From the NCBI RefSeq assembly GCF_002310375.3, contig NZ_CP023315.3, positions 992,001 through 1,056,000 on the forward strand: 64,000 nucleotides of DNA, written 5' to 3'. The notes beneath the pieces are model-generated. The model worked only from the letters and a program-made list of their open reading frames with translations. It was not told the DNA's origin and made no database searches. The position numbers and the translations under genes are program-made. This document shows, piece by piece, positions 45,946-53,720 of the stretch (position 1 is the stretch's first letter; each line of letters begins with the position of its first letter). The stretch comes from Caulobacter vibrioides (lineage in GTDB: Bacteria; Pseudomonadota; Alphaproteobacteria; Caulobacterales; Caulobacteraceae).

Positions 45946-46734
45946 GTGGACGCCATGAGCACGTCGAGCTTCATCTACTGTCACGGCCTGCCGGGATCCG
46001 CAGCCGAGCTTGAGCTGTTCGGAGGTCCGGATCTCGAGGGCGCTTCTGTCGTCTGTCTCGAACGGCTGCAGGCGGGCCGCGACCATCTAGACTGGCAAGA
46101 TCGGCTGCTGGCGGCGTTCGATGCGGCGCGGGCTAACCTCGATCGCCCGACCGTGCGGTTGGTGGCCTTTTCGCTGGGGACGATGTCGGCCTTGCATATC
46201 GCCGCCAAGCGCCCCGACGCGATCGAGGCGGTGGACGTGATTTCCGCCGCCGCGCCGCTCGAACTGGGCGATTTTCTTCCGCGCATGGCCGGGAAGGCGG
46301 TGTTTCAGGCGGCCGCGACGAGCCCTGGCGCGCTACGCCGGCTGGGCCACGGCCAGTCGCTGATCAACGCCATCGCCCCGTCGTTCCTGCTGAAGGTGAT
46401 GTTCGCCGGCGCTGCGGCGTCCGAGCAGGCGTTGCTGGCCGACGCCGACTTCCGCGCGGCGGTGCGCGATGGGCTGACCGCGAGTCTCGGGCGGGGCCGG
46501 GCGGCTTACGAGGACGAGCTTCGGACCTATGTGCGGCCGTGGAGCCAGATCTTGTCGAGCGTCGGCTGCCCGGTGACCCTTTGGCACGGCGATGCGGATG
46601 GCTGGGCGCCGCTCGACATGGCCTACGCCCTGGCCAAGGCCTTGCCGTCCGGCGCCGCCGTGACCGAAATCGCCGGCGCCGGTCATTTCGACGCGTTGAA
46701 GCGCGCCCTTCCGGCCATCCTGCGTCAGGGTTGA
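45946..46734 (+). CDS. Alpha/beta-hydrolase
   Basis: A 262-residue hydrolase-fold protein. The nucleophile elbow is VAFSLGTMSALH (Ser near residue 77), the acid is probably in WHGDADGWAP and the histidine in GAGHFDALKR. The oxyanion region is YCHGLPGSAAE. The elbow is A-F-S-L-G, a variant of GxSxG. Start GTG 45946 or ATG 45955, three codons later. Substrate unknown. Confidence 0.82.
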   Translation: MDAMSTSSFIYCHGLPGSAAELELFGGPDLEGASVVCLERLQAGRDHLDWQDRLLAAFDAARANLDRPTVRLVAFSLGTMSALHIAAKRPDAIEAVDVISAAAPLELGDFLPRMAGKAVFQAAATSPGALRRLGHGQSLINAIAPSFLLKVMFAGAAASEQALLADADFRAAVRDGLTASLGRGRAAYEDELRTYVRPWSQILSSVGCPVTLWHGDADGWAPLDMAYALAKALPSGAAVTEIAGAGHFDALKRALPAILRQG

Positions 46735-46746
46735 GCCGCCGGCGCC

Positions 46747-47508
46747 TCAGATCGCCGAGCGGCGCGCCAGTTCGGTACGCCGGGCTGCGACCTCGTTGCG
46801 GGCCCGTTCGAGGGCGTCGATCTCGGTGGCGGTGAGCAGGTTGTCGATCACGCGGCCCAAGTGCTCGCGCATGGCGTTGCGGGCGCTGGTGGGATCGCGT
46901 TCCTTCAGGGCCAGCAGGATTTCCTGGTGATCGTCGATCAGCGGGCGCACGCCGACCTGCCGGGCGCGTTCCAGCATGGCGCGACACAGCGGCGACTTGT
47001 AGCGCAGGTCCCAGAGGTTCTCGACCACGGTGACGAGCGCGCTGTTGCGGCTGGCCTGGGCGATGGTGACGTGGAAGCGGCGGTCGGCGCGTTCGCCCCG
47101 CACGTTGTTGTCGTTCTCCACGACCATCTCGTCCATGATCGCGGCCAGTTCGGCCAGCTCGGCGTCGGTGATGGTGGCGGCGGCCAGGGCGGCGACCTCG
47201 CCCTCGATCAGGCGGCGGGCCTCGGTCAGTTCGAAGGCGCCGATGTCGAGCTCGGGGGCGGAAACCTCAGGGCGGGGCGCTTCGGTGACATAGACGCCCG
47301 AGCCGTGACGGGCCTCGACCAGGCCGCGAATCTCAAGCGCGATCATCGCCTCGCGCACAGTGGGGCGGCTGACCTTGTAGTCCTCGGCCAGATCGCGTTC
47401 TGACGGCAGGCGCTGGCCGGGCTTGTGAATCCCGTCACGGATCGCGTCGGCGATCGAGTTGGCGACCTGCTGATACAGTTTCTTGGTTTCGGCCGTCGAA
47501 GTGGTCAT
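46747..47508 (-). CDS. GntR-family regulator, FadR/FCD subgroup
   Basis: Probable repressor of the surrounding uronate genes. The 253-residue protein has a winged helix (residues 8-75: LYQQVANSIADAIRDGIHKP, LPSERDLAEDYKVSRPTVRE, EARHGSGVYV) and an all-helical FCD ligand domain with metal-site residues (RADRRFHVTIAQAS, DDHQEIL, MREHLGRVI). ATG 47508. It is divergent from manD, and two FadR-type palindromes (47593-47607, 47633-47649) lie in the gap. Matching sites occur before GH105/lyase, the gene at 49011 and GH2. FCD proteins with such neighbours usually sense uronates or their breakdown products; ligand not readable here. Confidence 0.92.
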   Translation of the reverse strand: MTTSTAETKKLYQQVANSIADAIRDGIHKPGQRLPSERDLAEDYKVSRPTVREAMIALEIRGLVEARHGSGVYVTEAPRPEVSAPELDIGAFELTEARRLIEGEVAALAAATITDAELAELAAIMDEMVVENDNNVRGERADRRFHVTIAQASRNSALVTVVENLWDLRYKSPLCRAMLERARQVGVRPLIDDHQEILLALKERDPTSARNAMREHLGRVIDNLLTATEIDALERARNEVAARRTELARRSAI

Positions 47509-47592
47509 GTGTCCGCGATCCCGCCGACGTCGCGTCGGCCGCGTCCAAGCCTATTGTATGACAGGGCGCGGCGCTACCGCCGACCGCCGGCA

Positions 47593-47607
47593 AGTGGCAA
47601 GGCCACT
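47593..47607. promoter_or_regulatory. GntR (FadR-type) operator 1, gntR/manD gap
   Basis: AGTGGCAAGGCCACT, perfect 6-bp arms around AAG; core TGGCAAGGCCA. Lies 85 bases from the gntR start, suggesting autoregulation. Confidence 0.72.
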
Positions 47608-47632
47608 AGCATCTTGTCGGATAAGTCGCTAG

Positions 47633-47649
47633 AAGTGGTCAGGCCACTT
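47633..47649. promoter_or_regulatory. GntR (FadR-type) operator 2, before manD
   Basis: AAGTGGTCAGGCCACTT, 17-bp near-perfect palindrome with core TGGTCAGGCCA, ending 26 bases before the manD ATG, where a bound repressor would block transcription. Confidence 0.78.
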
Positions 47650-47675
47650 TACGGCTACGCTAGCTCACCAGGTCC

Positions 47676-48887
47676 ATGCTGAAGATCATCGACGCCAAGG
47701 TCATCGTCACCTGCCCCGGCCGCAATTTCGTGACGCTGAAGATCACCACCGAAGACGGCGTGACCGGCGTCGGCGACGCCACGCTGAACGGCCGCGAGAT
47801 GGCGGTGGTCAGCTATCTGCAGGACCACATGATCCCCTGCCTGATCGGGCGCGACGCGCACCAGATCGAGGACACCTGGCAGTTCTTCTATCGCGGTTCG
47901 TACTGGCGCGGCGGCCCGGTGGGCATGAGCGCCCTGGCCGCCGTCGACATGGCGCTGTGGGACATCAAGGCCAAGGTCGCGGGCCTGCCGCTGTACCAGC
48001 TGCTGGGCGGGGCCAGCCGCGTGGGCGTGACGGTCTATGGCCACGCCAACGGCGAGACCATCGAGGAGACCATCGCCGAGGCGGTCAAGTACAAGGCCCT
48101 GGGATACAAGGCTATTCGCCTGCAGACCGGCGTACCGGGCCTGGCCAGCACCTACGGCGTCTCCAAGGACAAGATGTTCTACGAGCCGGCCGACAATGAC
48201 CTGCCCACCGAGAACCTCTGGTCGACCGCCAAGTACCTGAACAGCGTGCCGGCGCTGTTCGCCAAGGCGCGCGAGGTGCTGGGCTGGGACGTGCATCTGC
48301 TGCACGACGTGCATCACCGCCTGACCCCGATCGAGGCGGCGCGCCTGGGCAAGGACCTGGAGCCCTATCGCCTGTTCTGGCTGGAAGACTCGGTGCCGGC
48401 CGAGAACCAGGCGGGCTTCCGCCTGATCCGCCAGCACACCACGACGCCGCTCGCTGTGGGCGAGATCTTCTCGGGCGTGTGGGACTGCAAGCAGCTGATC
48501 GAGGAACAGCTGATCGACTACCTGCGGGCCACGGTGCTGCACGCAGGCGGGATCACCAACCTCAAGAAGATCGCCGCCTTCGCCGACCTGCACCACGTCA
48601 AGACGGGCTGTCACGGCGCCACGGACCTGTCCCCGGTGACCATGGCCGCGGCCCTGCACCTGGGGATGGCGATCCCCAATTTCGGTCTGCAGGAATACAT
48701 GCGCCACACGCCCGAGACGGACGCGGTGTTCCCGCACGCCTACAGCTTCGCGGACGGCATGCTGCACCCGGGCGATCAGCCGGGCTTGGGCGTCGACATC
48801 GACGAGGCGCTGGCCGCCAAGCATCCCTACAAGCGCGCCTACCTGCCGGTGAACCGGCTGGAGGACGGGACCATGTTCAACTGGTAA
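47676..48887 (+). CDS. manD: D-mannonate dehydratase (ManD, enolase superfamily)
   Basis: Dehydrates D-mannonate to 2-keto-3-deoxygluconate in glucuronate breakdown. The 403-residue protein is the normal length of ManD and shows [60 protein letters not shown] with Asp211 and His213 (Asp210/His212 in the characterised Novosphingobium enzyme), [12 protein letters not shown] and [10 protein letters not shown]. Proven high-efficiency ManD enzymes are known in Caulobacter. It sits under FadR-type operators and its stop codon overlaps another such palindrome. Alternative: a low-activity acid-sugar dehydratase of the same branch. Confidence 0.93.
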   Translation: MLKIIDAKVIVTCPGRNFVTLKITTEDGVTGVGDATLNGREMAVVSYLQDHMIPCLIGRDAHQIEDTWQFFYRGSYWRGGPVGMSALAAVDMALWDIKAKVAGLPLYQLLGGASRVGVTVYGHANGETIEETIAEAVKYKALGYKAIRLQTGVPGLASTYGVSKDKMFYEPADNDLPTENLWSTAKYLNSVPALFAKAREVLGWDVHLLHDVHHRLTPIEAARLGKDLEPYRLFWLEDSVPAENQAGFRLIRQHTTTPLAVGEIFSGVWDCKQLIEEQLIDYLRATVLHAGGITNLKKIAAFADLHHVKTGCHGATDLSPVTMAAALHLGMAIPNFGLQEYMRHTPETDAVFPHAYSFADGMLHPGDQPGLGVDIDEALAAKHPYKRAYLPVNRLEDGTMFNW

Positions 48888-48892
48888 GGCCA
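48882..48892. promoter_or_regulatory. Candidate GntR half/weak operator over manD stop
   Basis: TGGTAAGGCCA spans the manD stop codon (TAA 48885-48887). It fits the core pattern of the other sites but could be coincidence. Confidence 0.4.
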
Positions 48893-48925
48893 AAGTGGCT
48901 TGACATCTCTGGGCGGTCGGCGAAA

Positions 48926-48938
48926 TTGGTCATGCCAA
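48926..48938. promoter_or_regulatory. GntR (FadR-type) operator before the gene at 49011
   Basis: TTGGTCATGCCAA; core TGGTCATGCCA, with 4-bp perfect arms. It lies 73 bases before the start codon. Confidence 0.68.
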
Positions 48939-49010
48939 GCGCGCCACCGCCCTTCGTAGTGCTGCGCGGACACTTTCAAGACCCGCGCCGGCGGGCGTCG
49001 CGAGCGATCC

Positions 49011-50894
49011 ATGCCCCTGCGTACCCGCCTGTTCCTGACTATCGCCGCCCTGGCCGCGACGCTTGCGCCGTCCGTCCAGGCGGCCGCCGCCCCCCAGGAT
49101 CCGCGCGGCCCGCTCTATGCGACGGTCGCCCCGATGAACCAGACGGTCGAGGGGCGCATCCTGCCCCGGATGGCGGTGCTGCTCGACAAGCTGATGGCCG
49201 AAAAGCGCGGCATGACCCTGGACGGGGTCAAGGTCTTCGAGGCTGACGACAAGTTCCTGCCCGGCAAGATCGCCATCGGCCTGGCCTATCTGATCGTCGA
49301 CACGCCGCGCACCGATCCGCGCCATGGCCAATACCTGGCGGCCTATCGTGAGATCGCCGATATGACGGTCGGCGACGTGAACGACACCTGGGGCGTCTAC
49401 TACTACTGCCAGGCCTTGCTGATGCTGCGGGACGCGGGCGTCCTGGAGCAGGCGGTCTCGCCGGCCACGCTGGAAAAGCTGAAGGTCAAGCTGGACTGGC
49501 GCCGCTTCGTGCGGACCGATGACCTGACGCTGATCAACCTGCCCAACAACTACTACGGCGTGGCCTTCAGCGTCGCGCGGCTGCGCTACCAGCTGGGCTG
49601 GGAGGACGCCTCGGCCAGCCAGGCGCTGCTGGGCAAGACGCTGGATCACTATCGCAAGTACTCGGGCGCGTACGGTTTCGCCGACGAGACCGACGGGCAG
49701 GGGCGCTTTGATCGCTACAGCGTGCTGCTGATCGGCGAGATCGCGCACCGGCTGATCGAGGCGGGCATGCCCGCCACGCCCGAGGTGCGGGGCTGGCTGC
49801 GTCGCTCGGTGGACCTGATGCTTCCGCGCCTGAACCTGCGCGGCGAAGGCTTCGAGTACGGCCGCAGCATCGGGACCTACGGCGAGACGGCGTTCCTGGA
49901 GGTGCTGACCGCGGCGGCCAAGCTGGACGTGCTGACGCCCGAGGAAAAGCGGATGGGCTACGCGTTCAGTTCGCGCGTCGCCGCCCGCTACATGGACTTC
50001 TGGTTCGACCCGGCCATGGGCTCGGTGAACCTGTGGGAGCACGGCCGCCGCACCGACTCCTATCGCGGCAAGCACCGGATCCTGGGGGAAAATCTCAGCC
50101 TGGGGCGGCAGTACATCTACACCAACGCCATCTGGAACGACCTGGGCTTCAAGGATCAACCGGCCGACCCAGGCTACGCCGCGTGGCTGGATCGCCTGCC
50201 CAGGCGGACGGTCACCTGGTTCGCCAAGGGCGCGAACGACCGTCTTGTTGTCACGCTCCGCGATCCGCGTCCGGGCGGCGAGGCCCGGGTGATCGGTCTG
50301 CCGATCATCAATGGCGGGGAGGGGCAGCACATGAACTCGCCCTACTATCCGATCCCGTCGTCACCGGGGCTGCTGCAGCACGTGGCCGATGCGGCGTTTC
50401 CGCAGCTGCTGCCGCGCATCACCCTGGCCGACGGGGCCCAGCTGGCGCCCCTGGCCTACGCCAAGCGGGCGAAGGTGGCCGGCGCGGGCGCGCGCACCGT
50501 CGTGACCTATCGGCAGGACGAAATGGATCGCCTGGGTCAGAAGGCGCCGGTCGCCGACGACCGGATCGGCGTTCGCACGACCTATCTGCTGGAGCCTGGC
50601 CTGATCCGCCGCACCGACGTCTTCACGCCCCGGCCCGGTGTTTCGGTGAAGGCGGTCGACCTGGCCTTCGCCAGCTTCTCGCGGGGCGGCGTCAGCAAGG
50701 GTGGGGTCACCGCGTTCGCGAGCGGCGATGTCACGGCGTTCGAGGTCGAGGGCCTGACGTGCGAGACCCGCGATCTGAACGACGACAAGGCCTACCGATC
50801 GGTGACCGGGGCCATGACCGCCCTGACGGCCTGCACGGGCGCGCAGGACGCCAAGGGACCGATCACGGTGCGTTGGACGCTTCGCTACCGCTAG
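49011..50894 (+). CDS. Exported uncharacterised protein, candidate polysaccharide lyase
   Basis: A 627-residue protein with a signal peptide (RLFLTIAALAATLAPSVQAAAA). The N-terminal half looks helical, as in alpha/alpha-toroid enzymes (VNDTWGVYYYCQALLMLRDA, NLPNNYYGVAFSVARLRYQL, FEYGRSIGTYGETAFLEVLT, VNLWEHGRRTDSYRGKHRIL). The C-terminal half appears beta-rich (RVIGLPIINGGEGQHMNS, TTYLLEPGLIRRTDVFTPRP, ITVRWTLRYR end). This two-part plan recalls heparinase/alginate-lyase superfamilies, but I do not recognise the family. An FadR-type operator upstream and manD next door place it in the uronate regulon. Conserved Asn, Tyr, His and Arg in the motifs above are candidate catalytic residues. Confidence 0.7.
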   Translation: MPLRTRLFLTIAALAATLAPSVQAAAAPQDPRGPLYATVAPMNQTVEGRILPRMAVLLDKLMAEKRGMTLDGVKVFEADDKFLPGKIAIGLAYLIVDTPRTDPRHGQYLAAYREIADMTVGDVNDTWGVYYYCQALLMLRDAGVLEQAVSPATLEKLKVKLDWRRFVRTDDLTLINLPNNYYGVAFSVARLRYQLGWEDASASQALLGKTLDHYRKYSGAYGFADETDGQGRFDRYSVLLIGEIAHRLIEAGMPATPEVRGWLRRSVDLMLPRLNLRGEGFEYGRSIGTYGETAFLEVLTAAAKLDVLTPEEKRMGYAFSSRVAARYMDFWFDPAMGSVNLWEHGRRTDSYRGKHRILGENLSLGRQYIYTNAIWNDLGFKDQPADPGYAAWLDRLPRRTVTWFAKGANDRLVVTLRDPRPGGEARVIGLPIINGGEGQHMNSPYYPIPSSPGLLQHVADAAFPQLLPRITLADGAQLAPLAYAKRAKVAGAGARTVVTYRQDEMDRLGQKAPVADDRIGVRTTYLLEPGLIRRTDVFTPRPGVSVKAVDLAFASFSRGGVSKGGVTAFASGDVTAFEVEGLTCETRDLNDDKAYRSVTGAMTALTACTGAQDAKGPITVRWTLRYR

Positions 50895-50895
50895 C

Positions 50896-51285
50896 TCACG
50901 CAGGGCCGACGCGGAACGCGCACAGCTTGTTGCCGTCCAGGTCGCGGAAGTAGGCGGCGTAGAAGGCCTGCGGGCCGTCGTCGCCGCGCACGCCGGGGCC
51001 GCCTTCGCACTGGGCCCCCAGGCTGATGGCCTTTTCATAGAGATCGTCGACCTTGGCGCGTTCATCGACCACCAGGGCGATCATCGTGCCGTTGCCGAAG
51101 GTGGCGGCTTCGCCGTCATAGGGCTTGCCGATCCCGAACATCGGCTTGCCCCAATCAGCGCCCCAGGCGCAGCCGCCGGTCGGAAACTCCATCAGGCGCT
51201 TGACGCCGATCGCACCGAACAGGTCGTCATAGAACGCCTTGGCCGTGTCCAGGTCATTGCTGCCCACCAGGGTGTAACCGATCAT
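50896..51285 (-). CDS. VOC (glyoxalase-fold) family protein
   Basis: A 129-residue protein of the vicinal-oxygen-chelate fold: MIGYTLVGSNDLDTAKAFYD at the start, FGIGKPYDGE, GTMIALVVDERAKVDDLYEK and YAAYFRDLDGNKLCAFRVGP at the end. Such proteins are metal-dependent lyases, dioxygenases or binding proteins; no specific role can be given. ATG 51285 has GGAGAAAG upstream. Convergent with the preceding gene, stop codons one base apart. Confidence 0.88.
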   Translation of the reverse strand: MIGYTLVGSNDLDTAKAFYDDLFGAIGVKRLMEFPTGGCAWGADWGKPMFGIGKPYDGEAATFGNGTMIALVVDERAKVDDLYEKAISLGAQCEGGPGVRGDDGPQAFYAAYFRDLDGNKLCAFRVGPA

Positions 51286-51622
51286 GCCGCTTTCTCCATC
51301 GCGTCGCGTCCTTGCAGAGTGGGCGAGGCGAGGGCTCCAGGCCACTGGAATCTGTCCGCACGCTTGCGCGCGCGGCGCTGCGCGCGGGCCCTAGCCGCGA
51401 GCGTTTCTCATGTTGTCGTTGTTTGGTGGGCCTTCAATTTGCTCTGTATCGGAGTAATGTCGGGTTCAAGACAAATAGTGATTTATATTCAGTGTCCTTT
51501 TGGGGTCGATATGCGCCAAATGGAGTGGTAGGCTATTTTCATCACCGGCAAATTTTATCGAGCGCCGTTGGCTGAGAGAAGAAGCTAAGCTTTAGATCCC
51601 GCTCGTCAGGCTGGAGCGATGC
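51286..51622. other. 337-base intergenic stretch with AT-rich core
   Basis: Bases 51410-51600 are distinctly AT-rich for this genome (words such as GTGATTTATATTCAG and GCAAATTTTATCG). No supported gene. It probably contains promoters for the flanking genes; foreign DNA is an alternative. Confidence 0.5.
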
Positions 51623-51886
51623 ATGCCGACCTATCTATTCTATCCCCGGCGCGCCGACGGTGTTTCCCTGACCTTCATCGCGGAGGGGGCTGACAACGAT
51701 CTCGACGCCCTGGAATTGGCGTCCGATATCGCGGCGGCGCATGACTGCGCGGGCGTGTTCGTCTGGGAGGCCGCCGCCGACAGCGGGCGCGACCGATTTG
51801 TCGGCGAGGTCGATCGTCAGTCGCGGGCGCCCCATTCCGCATCGACTCCCGTATCAACCCCCGCTGGGGCCAGCGCCGAGGCCTGA
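51623..51886 (+). CDS. Small hypothetical protein
   Basis: An 87-residue protein (MPTYLFYPRRADGVSLTFIA, then LDALELASDIAAAHDCAGVF) with an acidic body and a Ser/Ala/Pro tail. The ATG at 51623 follows GGAGCG. The opening pattern (MPxYxF... D...A...A) resembles small DUF6894-type proteins, but the match is loose. Function unknown. The tail runs up to the repeat mosaic. Confidence 0.5.
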   Translation: MPTYLFYPRRADGVSLTFIAEGADNDLDALELASDIAAAHDCAGVFVWEAAADSGRDRFVGEVDRQSRAPHSASTPVSTPAGASAEA

Positions 51887-51907
51887 CCCTCGCACGGGGG
51901 CGTCCCT

Positions 51908-52011
51908 GCGTCCTTCGAGGCGCGCTTAAGGGCGCGCACCTCAGGATGAGGGCTTCAGCAACAGTGTTCCTCATCCTGAGGTGTGAGCCGAAGGCGAGCC
52001 TCGAAGGACGC
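51908..52011. repeat. Palindromic repeat, family C (copy 1)
   Basis: GCGTCCTTCGAGGCGCGC and GCACCTCAGGATGAGG mirrored by CCTCATCCTGAGGTGTGAG and GCCTCGAAGGACGC. Confidence 0.88.
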
Positions 52012-52040
52012 GCGGCGGCTGAAATCTCACCCGGCGCAGC

Positions 52041-52170
52041 GCCCCCTCCGTCACGCCGCCTCCGGCGTCGCGCCACCTCCCCCGTTCCACGGGTGAGGAG
52101 GAAGCCACTGCCTTCCTGCCCCGCTTGCGGGGGAGGTGGCGCGCGGCGCAGCCGCGTGACGGAGGGGGCG
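52041..52170. repeat. Dispersed palindromic repeat, family B (copy 5)
   Basis: GCCCCCTCCGTCACG mirrored by CGTGACGGAGGGGGC, with GCGCCACCTCCCCCG and CGGGGGAGGTGGCGC inside. Lies between the two family-C copies. Confidence 0.85.
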
Positions 52171-52175
52171 TCCCT

Positions 52176-52279
52176 GCGTCCTTCGAGGCGCGCTAAGGAG
52201 CGCGCACCTCAGGATGAGGGGTTCAGCAGCAGTGTTCCTCATCCTGAGGTGCGAGCCGACGGCGAGCCTCGAAGGACGC
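52176..52279. repeat. Palindromic repeat, family C (copy 2)
   Basis: Near-identical to 51908-52011; differs at a few bases around the centre of the left arm (CGCTAAGGAGCGCG versus CGCTTAAGGGCGCG). Confidence 0.88.
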
Positions 52280-52409
52280 ACTGCGGCTGAAAGCTCACCC
52301 GGCGCAGCCGCGTGACGGAGGGGGCGTCCCTTCCCCCGCCAAGGCCATGGAGAGGCCGCGACTTCAGTCTAGATCTGACCTTCGAAGGTGGACGTCTGAC
52401 CACATCGGC

Positions 52410-52421
52410 GTTAGCGGTAAC
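52410..52421. promoter_or_regulatory. LacI-like palindrome before the transporter gene
   Basis: GTTAGCGGTAAC, perfect 4-bp arms with GCGG centre, 36 bases before the start codon. Similar in style to TAGCGCTA-core sugar operators. Confidence 0.45.
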
Positions 52422-52457
52422 ACTGGGGCCCGCGGAGGCCCGATGGGGGGAGCCGCC

Positions 52458-53720
52458 ATGCCAAAGTTGAAAGCCCTGCGCTGGTGGATCATCAGCCTGG
52501 TGATGCTGGGCGCGATCATCAACTATCTGACGCGCTCGACCATGGGGGTGGCGGCGCCGACGCTGCTCAAGGACCTCGGCATCTCGGTGACCGAGTATTC
52601 CTGGATCACCAGCGCCTTTCAGCTGGGGATCATGCTGCAGCCCATCTGCGGCTATATCCTCGACACCCTGGGTCTGCGCACCGGCTTTGCGGTTTTCGCC
52701 GTGGCCTGGTCCTTGATCGCCATGGCGCACGGCCTGGCCAACAGCTGGCAGGGCTTTGCGGTGCTGCGCGGCTTCCTCGGCCTGGCCGAAGGCTCGGCCC
52801 AGCCGGCGGGGATGAAGACCGTCGCGATCTGGTTCCCGGCCAAGGAGCGTGGCTTCGCCGGCGGCGTGTTCAACATCGGCGCCTCGATCGGCTCGGTCCT
52901 GGCGCCGCCTCTGGTGGTCTGGGCCGTCCTGACCTGGAACTGGCGGGCGGCGTTTGTGCTGACCGGGGCCATGGGCCTGGTCTGGGTCGTGCTGTGGCTG
53001 GCCTTCTACCGCTCGCCCGAACAGCATCCGTCGATGACCGACGAGGAGCGGGCCATGATCGCGGCCGGGCAGGAGGCCCATCTGGAGGCCGTCGCGGCGC
53101 GGCCTTCGATCGTGTCGATCCTCAAGCAGGGGCAGTTCTGGGGGATCGCCCTGCCGCGCTTCCTGGCCGATCCCACCTGGGGAACGCTGGCGTTCTGGGT
53201 GCCGCTCTATCTGTCTCAGACGCGCGGCTTCGACCTGAAGCAGATCGCGCTCTTCGCCTGGATGCCGTTCGTGGCCGCCGATCTTGGCTGCATGGCGGGG
53301 CCGGTGATCGCCATGTTCCTCCAGAAGCGGGGCGTGTCGCTGATCAATGCGCGCCGCATCGCCTTCACCCTGGGGGCGGTGCTGATGACGGGCATGATGT
53401 TCGTGGGCAAGGTCGAGAGCGCCTACGCCGCCATCGCCCTGCTGTGCCTAGGCGGCTTCGCCCACCAGACGCTGTCGGTGACGGTGATCACCATGGCCTC
53501 GGACCTGTTCCGGCGGAACGAGGTCGCCACCGTGGCGGGCCTGGCCGGGATGATGGGCAATCTTGGGCTGCTGCTGTTCTCGCTGCTGATCGGCGGGCTT
53601 GTGGCCAAGGTCGGCTATGACCCGTTCTTCATCGCGCTGGGCGTGCTCGACATCGCCGGCGCGGTGCTGCTGTGGACCCTTGTCAAAGACCCCGCCGCTC
53701 CCGCCAAGGCCGCCGCATGA
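52458..53720 (+). CDS. ExuT-like hexuronate/sugar-acid MFS transporter
   Basis: Inner-membrane symporter of the anion:cation symporter type, probably for hexuronates or related sugar acids. The 420-residue protein has 12 predicted helices with MLGAIINYLTRSTMGVAAPT (helix 1), WITSAFQLGIMLQPICGYIL, GFLGLAEGSAQPAGMKTVAI-WFPAKERGFAGGVFN (ACS-family signature) and GLVWVVLWLAFYRSPEQHP. The ATG at 52458 is chosen for the GGGGGAG before it; ATG 52443 is possible. The stop overlaps the GH43 start by 4 bases, so import and hydrolysis are coupled. Confidence 0.88.
   Translation: MPKLKALRWWIISLVMLGAIINYLTRSTMGVAAPTLLKDLGISVTEYSWITSAFQLGIMLQPICGYILDTLGLRTGFAVFAVAWSLIAMAHGLANSWQGFAVLRGFLGLAEGSAQPAGMKTVAIWFPAKERGFAGGVFNIGASIGSVLAPPLVVWAVLTWNWRAAFVLTGAMGLVWVVLWLAFYRSPEQHPSMTDEERAMIAAGQEAHLEAVAARPSIVSILKQGQFWGIALPRFLADPTWGTLAFWVPLYLSQTRGFDLKQIALFAWMPFVAADLGCMAGPVIAMFLQKRGVSLINARRIAFTLGAVLMTGMMFVGKVESAYAAIALLCLGGFAHQTLSVTVITMASDLFRRNEVATVAGLAGMMGNLGLLLFSLLIGGLVAKVGYDPFFIALGVLDIAGAVLLWTLVKDPAAPAKAAA

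Larger units (their letters stand above)
51887..52457. other. 571-base repeat mosaic and transporter leader
   Basis: Two family-C palindromes (51908-52011, 52176-52279) alternate with a family-B palindrome (52041-52170) and a truncated family-B end (52301-52330). The last 120 bases are the leader of the transporter gene with a LacI-like palindrome at 52410-52421. Confidence 0.8.

Noticed and set aside
51312..51575. Plus-strand frame in the AT-rich gap
   Set aside because: Composition does not follow codon positions, it overlaps the VOC gene's promoter side, and the product shows no family features.
51887..52345. CRISPR array suggested by repeated units
   Set aside because: Units are long palindromes with no regular short repeat/unique spacer pattern and no cas genes.
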